This document shows, one piece after another, positions 7,217-15,719 of a stretch of 41,315 nucleotides of DNA; position 1 is the stretch's first letter; each line of letters opens with the position of its first letter. Source of the stretch: an uncultured Clostridium sp. (lineage in GTDB: Bacteria > Bacillota > Clostridia > TANB77 > CAG-508); NCBI GenBank assembly GCA_947388675.1, contig CANDRW010000016.1, positions 1-41,315 of the forward strand. Reading direction: 5' to 3'. Below the pieces are notes generated by a model, which was given only the letters and a program-made list of their open reading frames with translations, did no database searches and was not told where the DNA came from. A program made the translations under genes and the position numbers.

Positions 7217-8017
7217 TTATAATCTTTTAACCAGTTCTTCTACTGTATATTCTTGTAAATCAATCATTTTTCCTTTTTCATTTAGCTTACACAAAATTTC
7301 TAACAATGTTGGTAATTTAATACCATGTTGCTCTATCTCCTGTGCCCTTTGCGCTAGTTCTTCTTTCTTTATTTCTACTACTAATTTTCCTTTTTCTAAA
7401 ATAAGAGTTCTATCTGCTAATAAAATTTCATCTGCTAAATTGGTAATACAAATTAACGCATATCCTTGTTTTTTTAGATTACAAATAATTTGATAAATCT
7501 TCTCTTTTCCTAAACTATCTATCATAGTGGTTGGTTCATCTAAAATAATATACTTTGGATTTTTTGCTAAGACTTCTGCTATCATCACCCTTTGCTTTTG
7601 TCCTAATGATAAATTATATAAGTCTTGTTCTTTCACTTGTAGCATTTCTACTTTTTCTAATGCACTTTGTACTCTATTGTCTATTTCTTCTTGACCTAAG
7701 CCTTTCAAAGCAAAAGAAATTTCATCTTTGATATTACTAAATACAATTTGATTTTCTGGATTTTGAAACACAACCCCTACTTTATTTCTAATCTCTTGCT
7801 CATTTTTTTTATCTTTTATATCTAAGCCATCAATTGTAACAGTACCTTGCTTTAGTGGCAAAATACCAGTTATTAATTTACCAAGAGTAGATTTACCACA
7901 GCCATTTTTTCCTACAATAGCTATGATTTCTCCCTCTTGTATTTCTAAATTCAAGTTATCTAATACTTTTGTATCTGTTCCTTTATACTTAAAAGATACA
8001 TTCTCTATTTTTATCAT
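7217..8017 (-). CDS. ECF transporter ATP-binding protein (EcfA-like)
   Basis: The 266-residue ABC ATPase should power uptake of the vitamin bound by FolT. Walker A is GKNGCGKST (36-44), the Q-loop FQNPENQ (84-90) has the ECF-type NPENQ, the signature is LSLGQKQR (136-143) and Walker B is YIILDE (156-161). Two departures from consensus are visible: LSLGQ instead of LSGGQ, and Asn193 (ITNLADE) where the H-loop normally has His. Most ECF systems use two ATPases (A and A'), but only one is encoded here. Either it acts with a partner from elsewhere or it forms an unusual homodimer. The gene lies 8 bp after folT, with AGGAG before the ATG. Confidence 0.88.
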   Translation of the reverse strand: MIKIENVSFKYKGTDTKVLDNLNLEIQEGEIIAIVGKNGCGKSTLGKLITGILPLKQGTVTIDGLDIKDKKNEQEIRNKVGVVFQNPENQIVFSNIKDEISFALKGLGQEEIDNRVQSALEKVEMLQVKEQDLYNLSLGQKQRVMIAEVLAKNPKYIILDEPTTMIDSLGKEKIYQIICNLKKQGYALICITNLADEILLADRTLILEKGKLVVEIKKEELAQRAQEIEQHGIKLPTLLEILCKLNEKGKMIDLQEYTVEELVKRL

Positions 8018-8025
8018 TGTTTCTC

Positions 8026-8553
8026 CTAGTTTCTTACATATTTGTCAAACGGTTTTCTTAGTACTTTCTCTATGAAGAATATAACAGCCACATGAATTGG
8101 TATCATAATGAGTTGTTTTACAACTCTCATGCCTAACAATCCCCAGAATGCTTTTCCTGTAGTAATTGCAGACCATAAAGTATTTAGTCCCATATTGCAG
8201 ATAATAGCAACTAAAGTCGTTGCAATGATTAGTCTTATTAAAAAGTTGATATTGCTATATTCTTTTCCTTCTTTTTTATATAATAGTAATCCATAAATTA
8301 AACCAGCAATCGCTGTACTAATTGTGTATCCTACAAAATATGGTCCTGTTGGAAATAGAGTTGCTCCTATTACATCTCCTAATACATTTAAAAGAATTGT
8401 CCATTTTGGTCCTAGCCAAACTGCACAAAGCATCGTTGGTACAAAAGCAAAACTGATTTTCATATATGGTGTTTTAAGCGATAAAAACCTTGATAAAATA
8501 ATAAGTAATGCTAATAAAACTGCTGTTAAAATAATTTTTTTGTTAGTACGCAT
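8026..8553 (-). CDS. folT: Folate-specific ECF transporter S component FolT
   Basis: The 175-residue membrane protein has about six hydrophobic segments. The N-terminal run MRTNKKIILTAVLLALLI, the block GPKWTILLNVLGDVIGATLFP and YFVGYTISTAIAG are typical of folate-family S components, which bind the vitamin. The assignment is supported independently by a tetrahydrofolate riboswitch in the leader. I chose the ATG at 8553, with GGAGG 8 nt upstream. A longer reading frame to 8610 runs back through the ribosome site and the regulatory hairpin. It is the first gene of a three-gene transporter operon. Confidence 0.9.
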   Translation of the reverse strand: MRTNKKIILTAVLLALLIILSRFLSLKTPYMKISFAFVPTMLCAVWLGPKWTILLNVLGDVIGATLFPTGPYFVGYTISTAIAGLIYGLLLYKKEGKEYSNINFLIRLIIATTLVAIICNMGLNTLWSAITTGKAFWGLLGMRVVKQLIMIPIHVAVIFFIEKVLRKPFDKYVRN

Positions 8554-8561
8554 AAAAAATT

Positions 8562-8598
8562 CCTCCTTTTTGATAATTTCCGCATCAAAAAAAGAGGG
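8562..8598 (-). promoter_or_regulatory. Hairpin sequestering the folT ribosome binding site
   Basis: On the minus strand, CCCTCTTTTTTTGAT (8584-8598) can pair with ATCAAAAAGGAGG (8562-8574), hiding the Shine-Dalgarno of folT. It lies just downstream of the riboswitch aptamer, so it is a plausible translational off-switch. No T-run follows, so it is not a terminator. The aptamer end TTCCGC can alternatively pair with GCGGAA in this hairpin loop, which may be how ligand state is read. Confidence 0.6.
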
Positions 8599-8624
8599 AT
8601 ATATTTTCATCTTTCTCTCATCTT

Positions 8625-8722
8625 CTTAGCGGAATGCGAAAATAAATACGCAAGTTTTGAGCCTTTGCCTTGGTAGCAACTTCCCGTCTACACAAGTCTT
8701 AACGATTTATTTCCTACTCTAA
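8625..8722 (-). ncRNA. Tetrahydrofolate (THF, folT-type) riboswitch aptamer
   Basis: On the minus strand the conserved blocks of the THF riboswitch appear in order: AGAGTAG (8714-8720), CGTTAAGACTTGTGTAG, GGGAAGTTGCTACC, AAGGC, ACTTGCGTA and the closing CGCATTCCGCT. It lies in the leader of folT, where this class is typically found, and should reduce transporter expression when reduced folate is abundant. The block pattern and the gene context agree. I could not run a covariance model. Confidence 0.9.
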
Positions 8723-8731
8723 TTGACAAGT

Positions 8732-8760
8732 ATTGTAACATACTTTATTCCATTTGTATA
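8732..8760 (-). promoter_or_regulatory. Probable promoter of the folT operon
   Basis: On the minus strand, TACAAT (8732-8737) is a good -10 located just upstream of the riboswitch. A TATACA (8755-8760) 17 nt away is a weak -35. The rest of the 333-bp gap between folT and cpsB holds the riboswitch, this promoter and the cpsB-side hairpin. Confidence 0.5.
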
Positions 8761-8837
8761 TATTTTTTGACATTTTTATAGTTTTAGTTACAAAGTCATT
8801 TGAAGAATAATATCAAGATTGTTTCAAACCACTCTTT

Positions 8838-8880
8838 AACCAAAATAGAGACCATATTCATTTATAGCCTCTATTTTGTT
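8838..8880 (-). terminator. Hairpin ending the polysaccharide operon
   Basis: On the minus strand AACAAAATAGAGGC and the near-complement GTCTCTATTTTGGTT flank a short loop, just past the cpsB stop codon. The stem is long, but only the stem itself is T-rich on its 3' side, so termination may be inefficient. Confidence 0.55.
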
Positions 8881-8886
8881 AACTTC

Positions 8887-9588
8887 CTATATTAGTTTTT
8901 GTGGATTTATTGTAGTTAGTTCCTCTAGTTTTTCTTTCCCTATCATTTTTTCTAACTTCTTTAATATCTCTGGCATTTGGCAATATACGCTATTTGCTCT
9001 ATGGCAGTCTGTTCCAAAAAAAGATATCCTATTTACCTTTAGCAATTTTTTTAAAGTCTTTTCCGCTTCTTTCCCATACTGTCCAATACAACTTCCATAA
9101 TTTGCTTGAAATAGCACTCCCATATCTGCTAGTTCATTTAATATTTTATAGTTTTTCTGGACGTAAGAATATCTTTCTGGGTGCGCAATTATCAAAGTAA
9201 TGCCCTGCGAAATAATATTTTGAATCACTCTTTCTAGTCCAAGAATTTGATTATGCATTGGGAGTTCCATGAGCAAATACTTTGTTCCATTCATGGTTGG
9301 TAATTCTTCTACTTCTATCAAATGCGCTAAATTTGGTGTAATATATGCTTCCGCTCCATTATATATCCTAATATCCATTCCTTCTTCTTCAGTTTTAGCG
9401 TTTAGCATATCTATTAATTCTTGCCTTTTTGCTTTTGGCGTATGGTAGCTTTCTTCTATATAATGAGATGTAGAAATAATATTCGTAAATCCCGCTTCAT
9501 GAGCTTCTTTTATCATTTCCATACTTTCTTCTATGCTTCTTGATCCATCATCAATACCTGGCAATATGTGGCAATGTACATCTATCAT
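8887..9588 (-). CDS. cpsB: CpsB/CapC-type tyrosine-protein phosphatase (PHP family)
   Basis: The 233-residue metal-dependent phosphatase removes phosphate from the tyrosine cluster of the BY-kinase that controls capsule chain length. PHP-domain metal ligands are visible: DVHCHILPGIDDG at residues 3-15, STSHYIE about 39-45, IIAHPERY in the middle and FFGTDCHRAN near residue 190. Its length matches S. pneumoniae CpsB-like proteins. It is the last gene of the long polysaccharide operon, 16 bp after the kinase gene, with AGAAGG before the ATG. Confidence 0.92.
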   Translation of the reverse strand: MIDVHCHILPGIDDGSRSIEESMEMIKEAHEAGFTNIISTSHYIEESYHTPKAKRQELIDMLNAKTEEEGMDIRIYNGAEAYITPNLAHLIEVEELPTMNGTKYLLMELPMHNQILGLERVIQNIISQGITLIIAHPERYSYVQKNYKILNELADMGVLFQANYGSCIGQYGKEAEKTLKKLLKVNRISFFGTDCHRANSVYCQMPEILKKLEKMIGKEKLEELTTINPQKLI

Positions 9589-9604
9589 TTTTTAGCCTTC
9601 TTCC

Positions 9605-10462
9605 TTATTTATTATCATCTAAATATTGGTCAATTTGTTCCATTATCTCATCTTGTTCTTGTTTCTTTTTACTCTTTCTTGGTTTTTCCGAACTACTTTC
9701 TAAAGTTGTCTCAGTATTTTCTTCTACATAAGTTACTTCTTCTTGGTGAATACGACTTGAGTTATCCTCTTCTTCTCCCGTCTTGCTTCTTTCTCCATAA
9801 TAGTAATATTTGCTCTTATACTTTTTAAGTGATACAGGTATTCTATTGATAATAACTCCTGCTATCTTTCCACCTACATTTTCAATATTTTTTTGCACTG
9901 TTTTTAAGTTTTCCATTTTGGTTAATTTATGAGAACTTACAATCATGGTAGCATCTACAATTCTTGAAATAATGACTGCATCTGTTACAAGCATACAAGG
10001 TGTAGAGTCAAATAGAATAACATCAAATGACCTTTTTAATTCTTCTAAGCCTTGTAACATTCTTTCTGTAGATAATAACTCTGATGGATTTGGTGGAACA
10101 TTTCCTGCAGGAATAATCCATAAATTTTCCATTTCTGTTTTAATTAAATAGTCTTTAATAGATTTTTTATCTTCTGCTAGATAATTAGAAAGTCCTGGAA
10201 ATATTTTTGTTTCAAAAACATTGTGTAATCTTCCTTTTCTCATATCTGAATCTATAATAACTACTTTCTTATCTGATTGTGCAAAAGCTATTCCTAAATT
10301 AGAAGTTACCCAAGTTTTTCCTTCTCCTGGCATAGTGCTAGTTACTAATAATGAAATACTTTCGTCTTTATGTTTCATAAATTGTAGATTTGTTCTTAAT
10401 GTTTTGAAAACCTCTGAAATAGGAGATTTCGGCTCTCTATGTGTAATTAATTCACTATTCAT
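9605..10462 (-). CDS. cpsD: CpsD/CapB-type bacterial tyrosine kinase
   Basis: A 285-residue cytoplasmic BY-kinase that autophosphorylates on a C-terminal tyrosine cluster and works with its membrane activator, CpsC. Walker A is MPGEGKTW (44-51), Walker A' is VVIIDSDMR (67-75) and Walker B is VILFDSTP (148-155). The Tyr cluster YKSKYYYYGER is at about 215-225. Unlike pneumococcal CpsD, the protein continues for about 60 further residues in a Glu/Ser/Lys-rich tail. The ATG overlaps the end of cpsC by 8 bp, which suggests translational coupling. Confidence 0.92.
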   Translation of the reverse strand: MNSELITHREPKSPISEVFKTLRTNLQFMKHKDESISLLVTSTMPGEGKTWVTSNLGIAFAQSDKKVVIIDSDMRKGRLHNVFETKIFPGLSNYLAEDKKSIKDYLIKTEMENLWIIPAGNVPPNPSELLSTERMLQGLEELKRSFDVILFDSTPCMLVTDAVIISRIVDATMIVSSHKLTKMENLKTVQKNIENVGGKIAGVIINRIPVSLKKYKSKYYYYGERSKTGEEEDNSSRIHQEEVTYVEENTETTLESSSEKPRKSKKKQEQDEIMEQIDQYLDDNK

Positions 10463-11162
10463 CTTCTTTCCCTCCTATCTTTACTGCTGGTATTTGTGCT
10501 AGTACTGATAAACCAGTTTTCTTTTCTACGTCTTCTTGTGTCTTAACTGTTGTATCAAATAAACTGAAAACAAAAATAATTCCACAAGAAAGTCCAAAAC
10601 CGCCAATTGCAAAAATTAGAATATCCTTAATATGATTTACATTATATGGTTCTGTTGCTAATTCTGCTTTATCAACAATATATACGTTATTGATATTATA
10701 GATTTCCACTACTTTTTCACTAAACACATTCGCAAGTTCTGTGGTAATTAAATAGGCTATTCTTGGTTCTTCATTGACATAAGTAATTTCTATTACCTGT
10801 GTATCTTTTACAGCTTTTACTGTAATATCTTTTTCTACTTCCTCTGTCTTCATATCAGTCATACTCAAATTTTGTAAAGCCTGCTCAATTACTGTTTTAC
10901 TTTTTATCAGTACACTATAAGTAGAAACCAATGTCTGATTTAATGTGATATCTGTTTGTGTAATTTCATTTAGCTTGTCTTCTGTTTCTTGCGAATTGTT
11001 CTGCGCTAACAATAATGTTGTGGCAGATTGATATTTAGGGGTTACCAAATATTTTGTATATGCCACTCCCATGATAGCAAAAATAATGGTTACTAAGATA
11101 ATAATAGCCTTCTTTTTCCAAAATACATTAAATAATTCTTTTAAATCAATTTCTTCTTCCAT
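10455..11162 (-). CDS. cpsC: CpsC/Wzz-type chain-length regulator and kinase activator
   Basis: The 235-residue membrane protein has two transmembrane segments (about 18-37 and 172-192) enclosing an extracellular Wzz domain, the standard layout of Gram-positive polysaccharide co-polymerases. The opening EEEIDLKELFNVFWKKKA is characteristic. The short cytoplasmic tail after the second segment (DTTVKTQEDVEKKTGLSVLAQIP) activates the cognate BY-kinase in known systems. It overlaps cpsD by 8 bp. It is clearly paralogous to the N-terminal 210 residues of the fused protein at 19878-22871 (shared TPKY/VPKY, VKDTQVIEI, TEPYN blocks). Confidence 0.9.
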   Translation of the reverse strand: MEEEIDLKELFNVFWKKKAIIILVTIIFAIMGVAYTKYLVTPKYQSATTLLLAQNNSQETEDKLNEITQTDITLNQTLVSTYSVLIKSKTVIEQALQNLSMTDMKTEEVEKDITVKAVKDTQVIEITYVNEEPRIAYLITTELANVFSEKVVEIYNINNVYIVDKAELATEPYNVNHIKDILIFAIGGFGLSCGIIFVFSLFDTTVKTQEDVEKKTGLSVLAQIPAVKIGGKEDE

Positions 11163-11187
11163 GTTTCTCTAATTCCTTTTTCCTTAC

Positions 11188-12708
11188 TTATTTTATTATT
11201 CTAGCCTTTACCTCTTTTAGCATTTCTATGTAATATCTAAATTCTTTACTTCTGCCAAATAAGATAATAAATAATATCACGGCAATACCTACAGCTATGA
11301 TACCATTACATATGAATTCCCATAAACTATTGCCTATTGTTATTGCATTACATATGACAGCAGAAAGAACTGTCGCTATTACAATATAAACAAAGTATTT
11401 TACATTTTCTCCATAATATTCTTGATATGATTTTTGAAAGATTGGCTTATAAATATACTTCGGATAACTATATATAATCAAGAATAGATAACTAATTGCG
11501 GTTCCTAGTATAACTCCTGATACCCCCATTATCTTACATAAAATAATAGAAGTAACTAAGTTGATAATTGCCATAATCACATACATAAATTGGTCTTCTT
11601 CGCAAATACCTGCTGCTTCTTTATACATGGTAATTGCTCTTCTAATACTATCTGAGTAAATATAAAAAGCAAAAATCCAAATGGTAAAGTTAGATAATAG
11701 ATATTCTTTCCCCACCCATAAAGTAATAAATGGTTGAATAGCACAAGTAAATCCTACAATAAATATTCCTGTAATGAAGGAATTTAGCATATTGATCTTT
11801 TTGTAAATATCATAACTTTTTTCCGTGTTGTTTTCTGTTAATAAGTTTCCTACACTAGCTGTTAGGCTTGAAAGAATTTGATAGATAATCGTTGTGATTG
11901 CACTTACAATCATATTATAATTAGTATAATATCCAACAACTGTAATTCCTAAAAATATAGATAATACAATGTTATCTATTCCTTTATTGATAACAAATGA
12001 AATCTTTTGTAAGAAGATTGCTTTAATTCTATTGATAACATCTTTTCTTTCTTGTTTTTCTAGTTTTTTGGCTGGCTCATTGATATATTGGTAATGTTTA
12101 TTAACATATATGTTAATGATAACATTTTCTAATAATCGATAGATTAACTTGATGGCTAAAAATACCACATAGTTTTTAAATATAGCAAGCAGAATAATTT
12201 GTGTAATATTCATGAAAACGGTGTATCCCATATGCACAATGTTGACAATATAATTCTTTTGGTCAGCATATAGCAATGAGCGCTTGTAAGTCATAACATA
12301 AGAAAGAATCGTATCCAGTAGCGATATTAAATATAAAAAGATTATACTTTCTGGAATAGCAACTTCTCCTACAATCGTTGGAACTATTGGAATAATGAGT
12401 AATCCTACAATGGTAATCACTAGTGCTACACATCTGTAACAAATTTTATAAAAATTCATCCATGATTTTATTTCTTCTTTGTTATCTTCTGCAATTGGTT
12501 TATATAGCTTAAATATAATGGTAGTACCTATTCCTAGTTCTGCTACTGATAACATTGTTAAAATATTGGTAAATAAACCATTTACCCCACTATACTCTAT
12601 TCCTAAAATTCTAACAATACATGCTTGTGTGATAAAGGTAAATATCGTGGCAAATAGATAAGAACCTAAAGAGCCTAACATGTTAAATATGGAATTTTTC
12701 TTTCTCAT
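11188..12708 (-). CDS. Wzx-like oligosaccharide flippase
   Basis: The 506-residue polytopic protein of the polysaccharide-transport (MATE-like MOP) superfamily has about 12-14 hydrophobic segments. It begins SIFNMLGSLGSYLFATIFTF and contains the IVRILGIEYSGVNGLF block usual in Wzx/EpsK-type flippases. It should translocate undecaprenyl-linked repeat units across the membrane for the polymerase encoded upstream. It lies between licD and cpsC. The ATG follows AGAGGTGAAAGTGG. The repeat-unit structure cannot be deduced. Confidence 0.9.
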   Translation of the reverse strand: MRKKNSIFNMLGSLGSYLFATIFTFITQACIVRILGIEYSGVNGLFTNILTMLSVAELGIGTTIIFKLYKPIAEDNKEEIKSWMNFYKICYRCVALVITIVGLLIIPIVPTIVGEVAIPESIIFLYLISLLDTILSYVMTYKRSLLYADQKNYIVNIVHMGYTVFMNITQIILLAIFKNYVVFLAIKLIYRLLENVIINIYVNKHYQYINEPAKKLEKQERKDVINRIKAIFLQKISFVINKGIDNIVLSIFLGITVVGYYTNYNMIVSAITTIIYQILSSLTASVGNLLTENNTEKSYDIYKKINMLNSFITGIFIVGFTCAIQPFITLWVGKEYLLSNFTIWIFAFYIYSDSIRRAITMYKEAAGICEEDQFMYVIMAIINLVTSIILCKIMGVSGVILGTAISYLFLIIYSYPKYIYKPIFQKSYQEYYGENVKYFVYIVIATVLSAVICNAITIGNSLWEFICNGIIAVGIAVILFIILFGRSKEFRYYIEMLKEVKARIIK

Positions 12709-12732
12709 TTTCCACTTTCACCTCTTTCTATA

Positions 12733-13545
12733 TCAATCTTCCCAATAGACTTCTACATCATGCCTAGCCACTCTTTTTTCTAGTGGCGGTGGTGTCATAT
12801 AATCACCAAAAGTAGTTTTTAATATCATATCATAATTTTTTGGAATTTCTACTGTTAAATCTTCAAACTGGTGATCTTCTATTCCTATTAAATTTTTAGT
12901 TTCTTGTATTTCGTGTTCTATTGAATAAACTGGCCAATTGCTAACAGCATATTTTGACTCTTTAATATTATATTGGTTATTTAGTCTTCTATTTCTCTCC
13001 AATATTCTTTCTAATCCAATGAAATTTGTATAATATCGTATTATCTGCTTTATTATTTTTTTCATGATATTCGGTTCTGATATCCTCTTTAAATTATGAT
13101 AAAAAATTAGTCTTTGGTTACTTTTTATTTTTTTGCAAAACTTTTTTCTTTCTCTTGCTTGATTTGGCAATCCTGTATAGCAAAATATATCTACATGTAC
13201 TCCATAATTCTCAATTGGTTTAAAGTTATTTTCTCTCATGATTGTTTGCGTATTGACTAGCTTGGCAAATGGGTAAAAGTAATCTTTTTGTTTTGAATGG
13301 TCTAACAATAAATATTTGCTGTCTTTATTTTGATTTAAAATATTCACTAATTTTTCATAATTATCCTTTGTTAGTGCAATATCGATATCATCATCCCATG
13401 GTATAAAACCATTATGACGAATTGCACCAATTAGTGAACCTCCTATTAGAAAATATTCAATATGATTTTCTCTACAAATCATATCAATGTATTTCAAAAT
13501 ATCTATTTGTATTTTCCTTAGCTCTTTTCCCTCTATCTTTCTCAC
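12733..13545 (-). CDS. LicD-family phosphotransferase
   Basis: A 270-residue LicD/fukutin-like nucleotidyltransferase-fold enzyme. Members transfer phosphocholine or other phospho-substituents onto glycans. The core motif is visible: FLIGGSLIGAIRHNGFIPWDDDIDI (residues 33-57), with the metal-binding DDDID. It also has the helical HVDIFCYTG block (about 108-116). Translation starts at GTG, overlapping the TGA of the preceding glycosyltransferase (GTGA junction). No choline uptake or CTP:phosphocholine gene is visible here, so the transferred group is unknown. Confidence 0.9.
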   Translation of the reverse strand: MRKIEGKELRKIQIDILKYIDMICRENHIEYFLIGGSLIGAIRHNGFIPWDDDIDIALTKDNYEKLVNILNQNKDSKYLLLDHSKQKDYFYPFAKLVNTQTIMRENNFKPIENYGVHVDIFCYTGLPNQARERKKFCKKIKSNQRLIFYHNLKRISEPNIMKKIIKQIIRYYTNFIGLERILERNRRLNNQYNIKESKYAVSNWPVYSIEHEIQETKNLIGIEDHQFEDLTVEIPKNYDMILKTTFGDYMTPPPLEKRVARHDVEVYWED

Positions 13546-14660
13546 TGTTTCAATTCCTCTCTTGTATTCTTTTTATAAAATTCTACTAACTCATTTACTG
13601 TATTGTCTATATCAAAACCATTTAATTTCTTATTATTTTTTACTTCTTCTCTATGAATCGATTTTTCTAGTGTTTCTTGTGCCCATTCTTGTATGGTATT
13701 GTTTTTTAAACTGAGTCTTTTAATTCTTTCAGAACAATTTACTTCTTCTGGCAAACTATCTGTAATGATACAATTTAGACCAGATGCCTGTGCCTCTATC
13801 AGTACAATTCCTAACCCTTCAAATAAAGACGGAAATAAAAAACTATCAAATGCACTCATATATTCATTAACGTTATTTACATAGTCTATGTATATCACAT
13901 TGTTTTCTATTTTCTTATCTTGCATATATCTTTTCACTTCATCTCTTAATGGACCATTACCAATTAACACTAATTTTGTTTTTGGATTTAATTTGGTAAT
14001 CTCCTCATAAACTTTTGCTAAAAAGATATGATTTTTTTGTTCTACAAATCTTCCTACATTTCCAATGGCAAATTCATCATCTTTGATATTGAGACTTTTT
14101 CTTATTTTCTCTCTTGATAACTCATTGTAGAAAAATTCGTCTATTTTAATTCCATTGTTGCAAACTTTAAATTCTTTGTTTTTAAAACTTTGAAACATAT
14201 CTTTTCCAGCATCACTAGAGCAAGCTAATTTTAGAAAAGAGGTATTGCTTTTTACAAATCTTTCTCCTATCCAACTTAGTAGTTTTGTCTTTTTCGAAAC
14301 TATCTTATTATCTGCTATGTGTGAATGTAAAATAATGTTAGCGTTGGTATATTTTTTAGCATAAATAATTGGTTCAAAAAGGCTAAAACTCATTAAGTGG
14401 ATATGAATAAAGTCATAATTACTTTTTTGTAAAAACTCCTTTAACTGCTTTTTGAAGGCAAAATAATTTTCTTTTCTATCTTTTATAAAGAATGTATTTT
14501 CTTTTATTTCTTCATAAAAGCATGGTTTTTGCTCTCCTAAAATTAGAAAATCCATTTGAATTTCTTCTTTATTGATTTTTCTATATATGTTAATTAAATA
14601 TTTTTCTATTCCTCCCATATTAGCTGAAAAGCCAATATGTAGCACTTTTATGCAAGACAT
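13542..14660 (-). CDS. GT4-family glycosyltransferase
   Basis: A 372-residue GT-B fold retaining glycosyltransferase. N-terminal acceptor-domain motif: KVLHIGFSANMGGIEKYL (residues 5-22). Donor-domain marks: GNVGRFVEQKNH (about 205-216), KLVLIGNGPLRDEVK (about 235) and the FLFPSLFEGLGIVLIEAQASG signature with EX7E (about 273-293). It should add one sugar to the lipid-linked repeat unit on the cytoplasmic side. Donor and acceptor are not predictable. The gene starts 1 bp after the stop of the upstream glycosyltransferase, so the two are tightly coupled. Confidence 0.9.
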   Translation of the reverse strand: MSCIKVLHIGFSANMGGIEKYLINIYRKINKEEIQMDFLILGEQKPCFYEEIKENTFFIKDRKENYFAFKKQLKEFLQKSNYDFIHIHLMSFSLFEPIIYAKKYTNANIILHSHIADNKIVSKKTKLLSWIGERFVKSNTSFLKLACSSDAGKDMFQSFKNKEFKVCNNGIKIDEFFYNELSREKIRKSLNIKDDEFAIGNVGRFVEQKNHIFLAKVYEEITKLNPKTKLVLIGNGPLRDEVKRYMQDKKIENNVIYIDYVNNVNEYMSAFDSFLFPSLFEGLGIVLIEAQASGLNCIITDSLPEEVNCSERIKRLSLKNNTIQEWAQETLEKSIHREEVKNNKKLNGFDIDNTVNELVEFYKKNTREELKQ

Positions 14661-14661
14661 A

Positions 14662-15708
14662 TTATTCTCCTATTTCTTGGTATAAGTCATACATTTTTTT
14701 TATATATCCTTGTGTATTATCTAACTTCTCTGCTTTTTCACTAGCATTCTTTGATAATCTTTCATACTCATCACTATCTGTCAAAACTTTTAATATTTGT
14801 TTTGTAAATTCCTCTTCTGTTGCACATAGTTTGCCACAGGAATCATCTACAATGTTGACAAGTCCTCCTACTTTTGAGACAATACATGGTAGTCCTAAAC
14901 TTAATGCCTCAAAAGCAACTAAACCGTATCCTTCCCATTTTGATGTTAAGACGAACATTTTTGATTTTGCCATATAGGTATATGGATTTTCTTGAAATCC
15001 TACAAACTCCACATTTCCTGTAAGTTCTAGCTTGTCCCTATAGGAAATCATTTCTTTATATAACTCTCCATTTCCTACCCATACAGCCTTTATATCTTTC
15101 CTCTCTTTTTTAACTTTGCTAACAACCTCTAAAAACATTTTTGGATTTTTCGCTTCTGTTAGTCTTCCTACACAACAAATATCATATTTTTTCTGGTAAT
15201 CACTTTCTTCTACTTTCTCTAATATTTTATTTTTACTAACTGGATTTCCAATCACTTCAATTTTATCTTTTATTGCATTAGAAAAAATGTATTCTTCTTG
15301 TATCGAATTAGATACCGTTAATATTTTCTTTGCCTTTCTTCCTGCATATAGATAAGAAATAGAATAAGGACAAAGCCTTTTTATCCAAGGTGCGTTATTG
15401 TGCAAGTGATTAATAATTGGTAATTTTTTAGCTGTTAATGCACATATTACACTAGCAGTGTAGTCATGTGCTTGTAGTATATCTGGTTTCCACTGTTCAA
15501 TAAACTTTCTGATACTTTTTTTGTTCATTTTTTCTATCACATAGTAATTAATATTCTTATCTTGCAATATTTTTACAATTGGTCCATCTTGTGTTACATA
15601 GATCATTTCAAAATCTTTGTGCTCTTTTTTGAAATTATCTATGATATTGCACACAACATTTTCTAGACCCGAATAACTATTGGAATTGATAATATGTGCT
15701 ATTTTCAT
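14662..15708 (-). CDS. GT4-family glycosyltransferase
   Basis: A 348-residue GT-B glycosyltransferase of the polysaccharide operon. The N-terminal MKIAHIINSNSYSGLENVV is the usual first strand and Gly-rich loop. The C-terminal half has CCVGRLTEAKNPKMFLEV, AVWVGNGELYKE and the VLTSKWEGYGLVAFEALSLG signature with the EX7E pair. I set the start at 15708, where AGGAGA lies 6 nt upstream. The frame is open to 15732, but that would overlap the preceding gene and bury the ribosome site. The sugar is unknown. Confidence 0.9.
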   Translation of the reverse strand: MKIAHIINSNSYSGLENVVCNIIDNFKKEHKDFEMIYVTQDGPIVKILQDKNINYYVIEKMNKKSIRKFIEQWKPDILQAHDYTASVICALTAKKLPIINHLHNNAPWIKRLCPYSISYLYAGRKAKKILTVSNSIQEEYIFSNAIKDKIEVIGNPVSKNKILEKVEESDYQKKYDICCVGRLTEAKNPKMFLEVVSKVKKERKDIKAVWVGNGELYKEMISYRDKLELTGNVEFVGFQENPYTYMAKSKMFVLTSKWEGYGLVAFEALSLGLPCIVSKVGGLVNIVDDSCGKLCATEEEFTKQILKVLTDSDEYERLSKNASEKAEKLDNTQGYIKKMYDLYQEIGE

Positions 15709-15719
15709 TCGTTTTCTCC

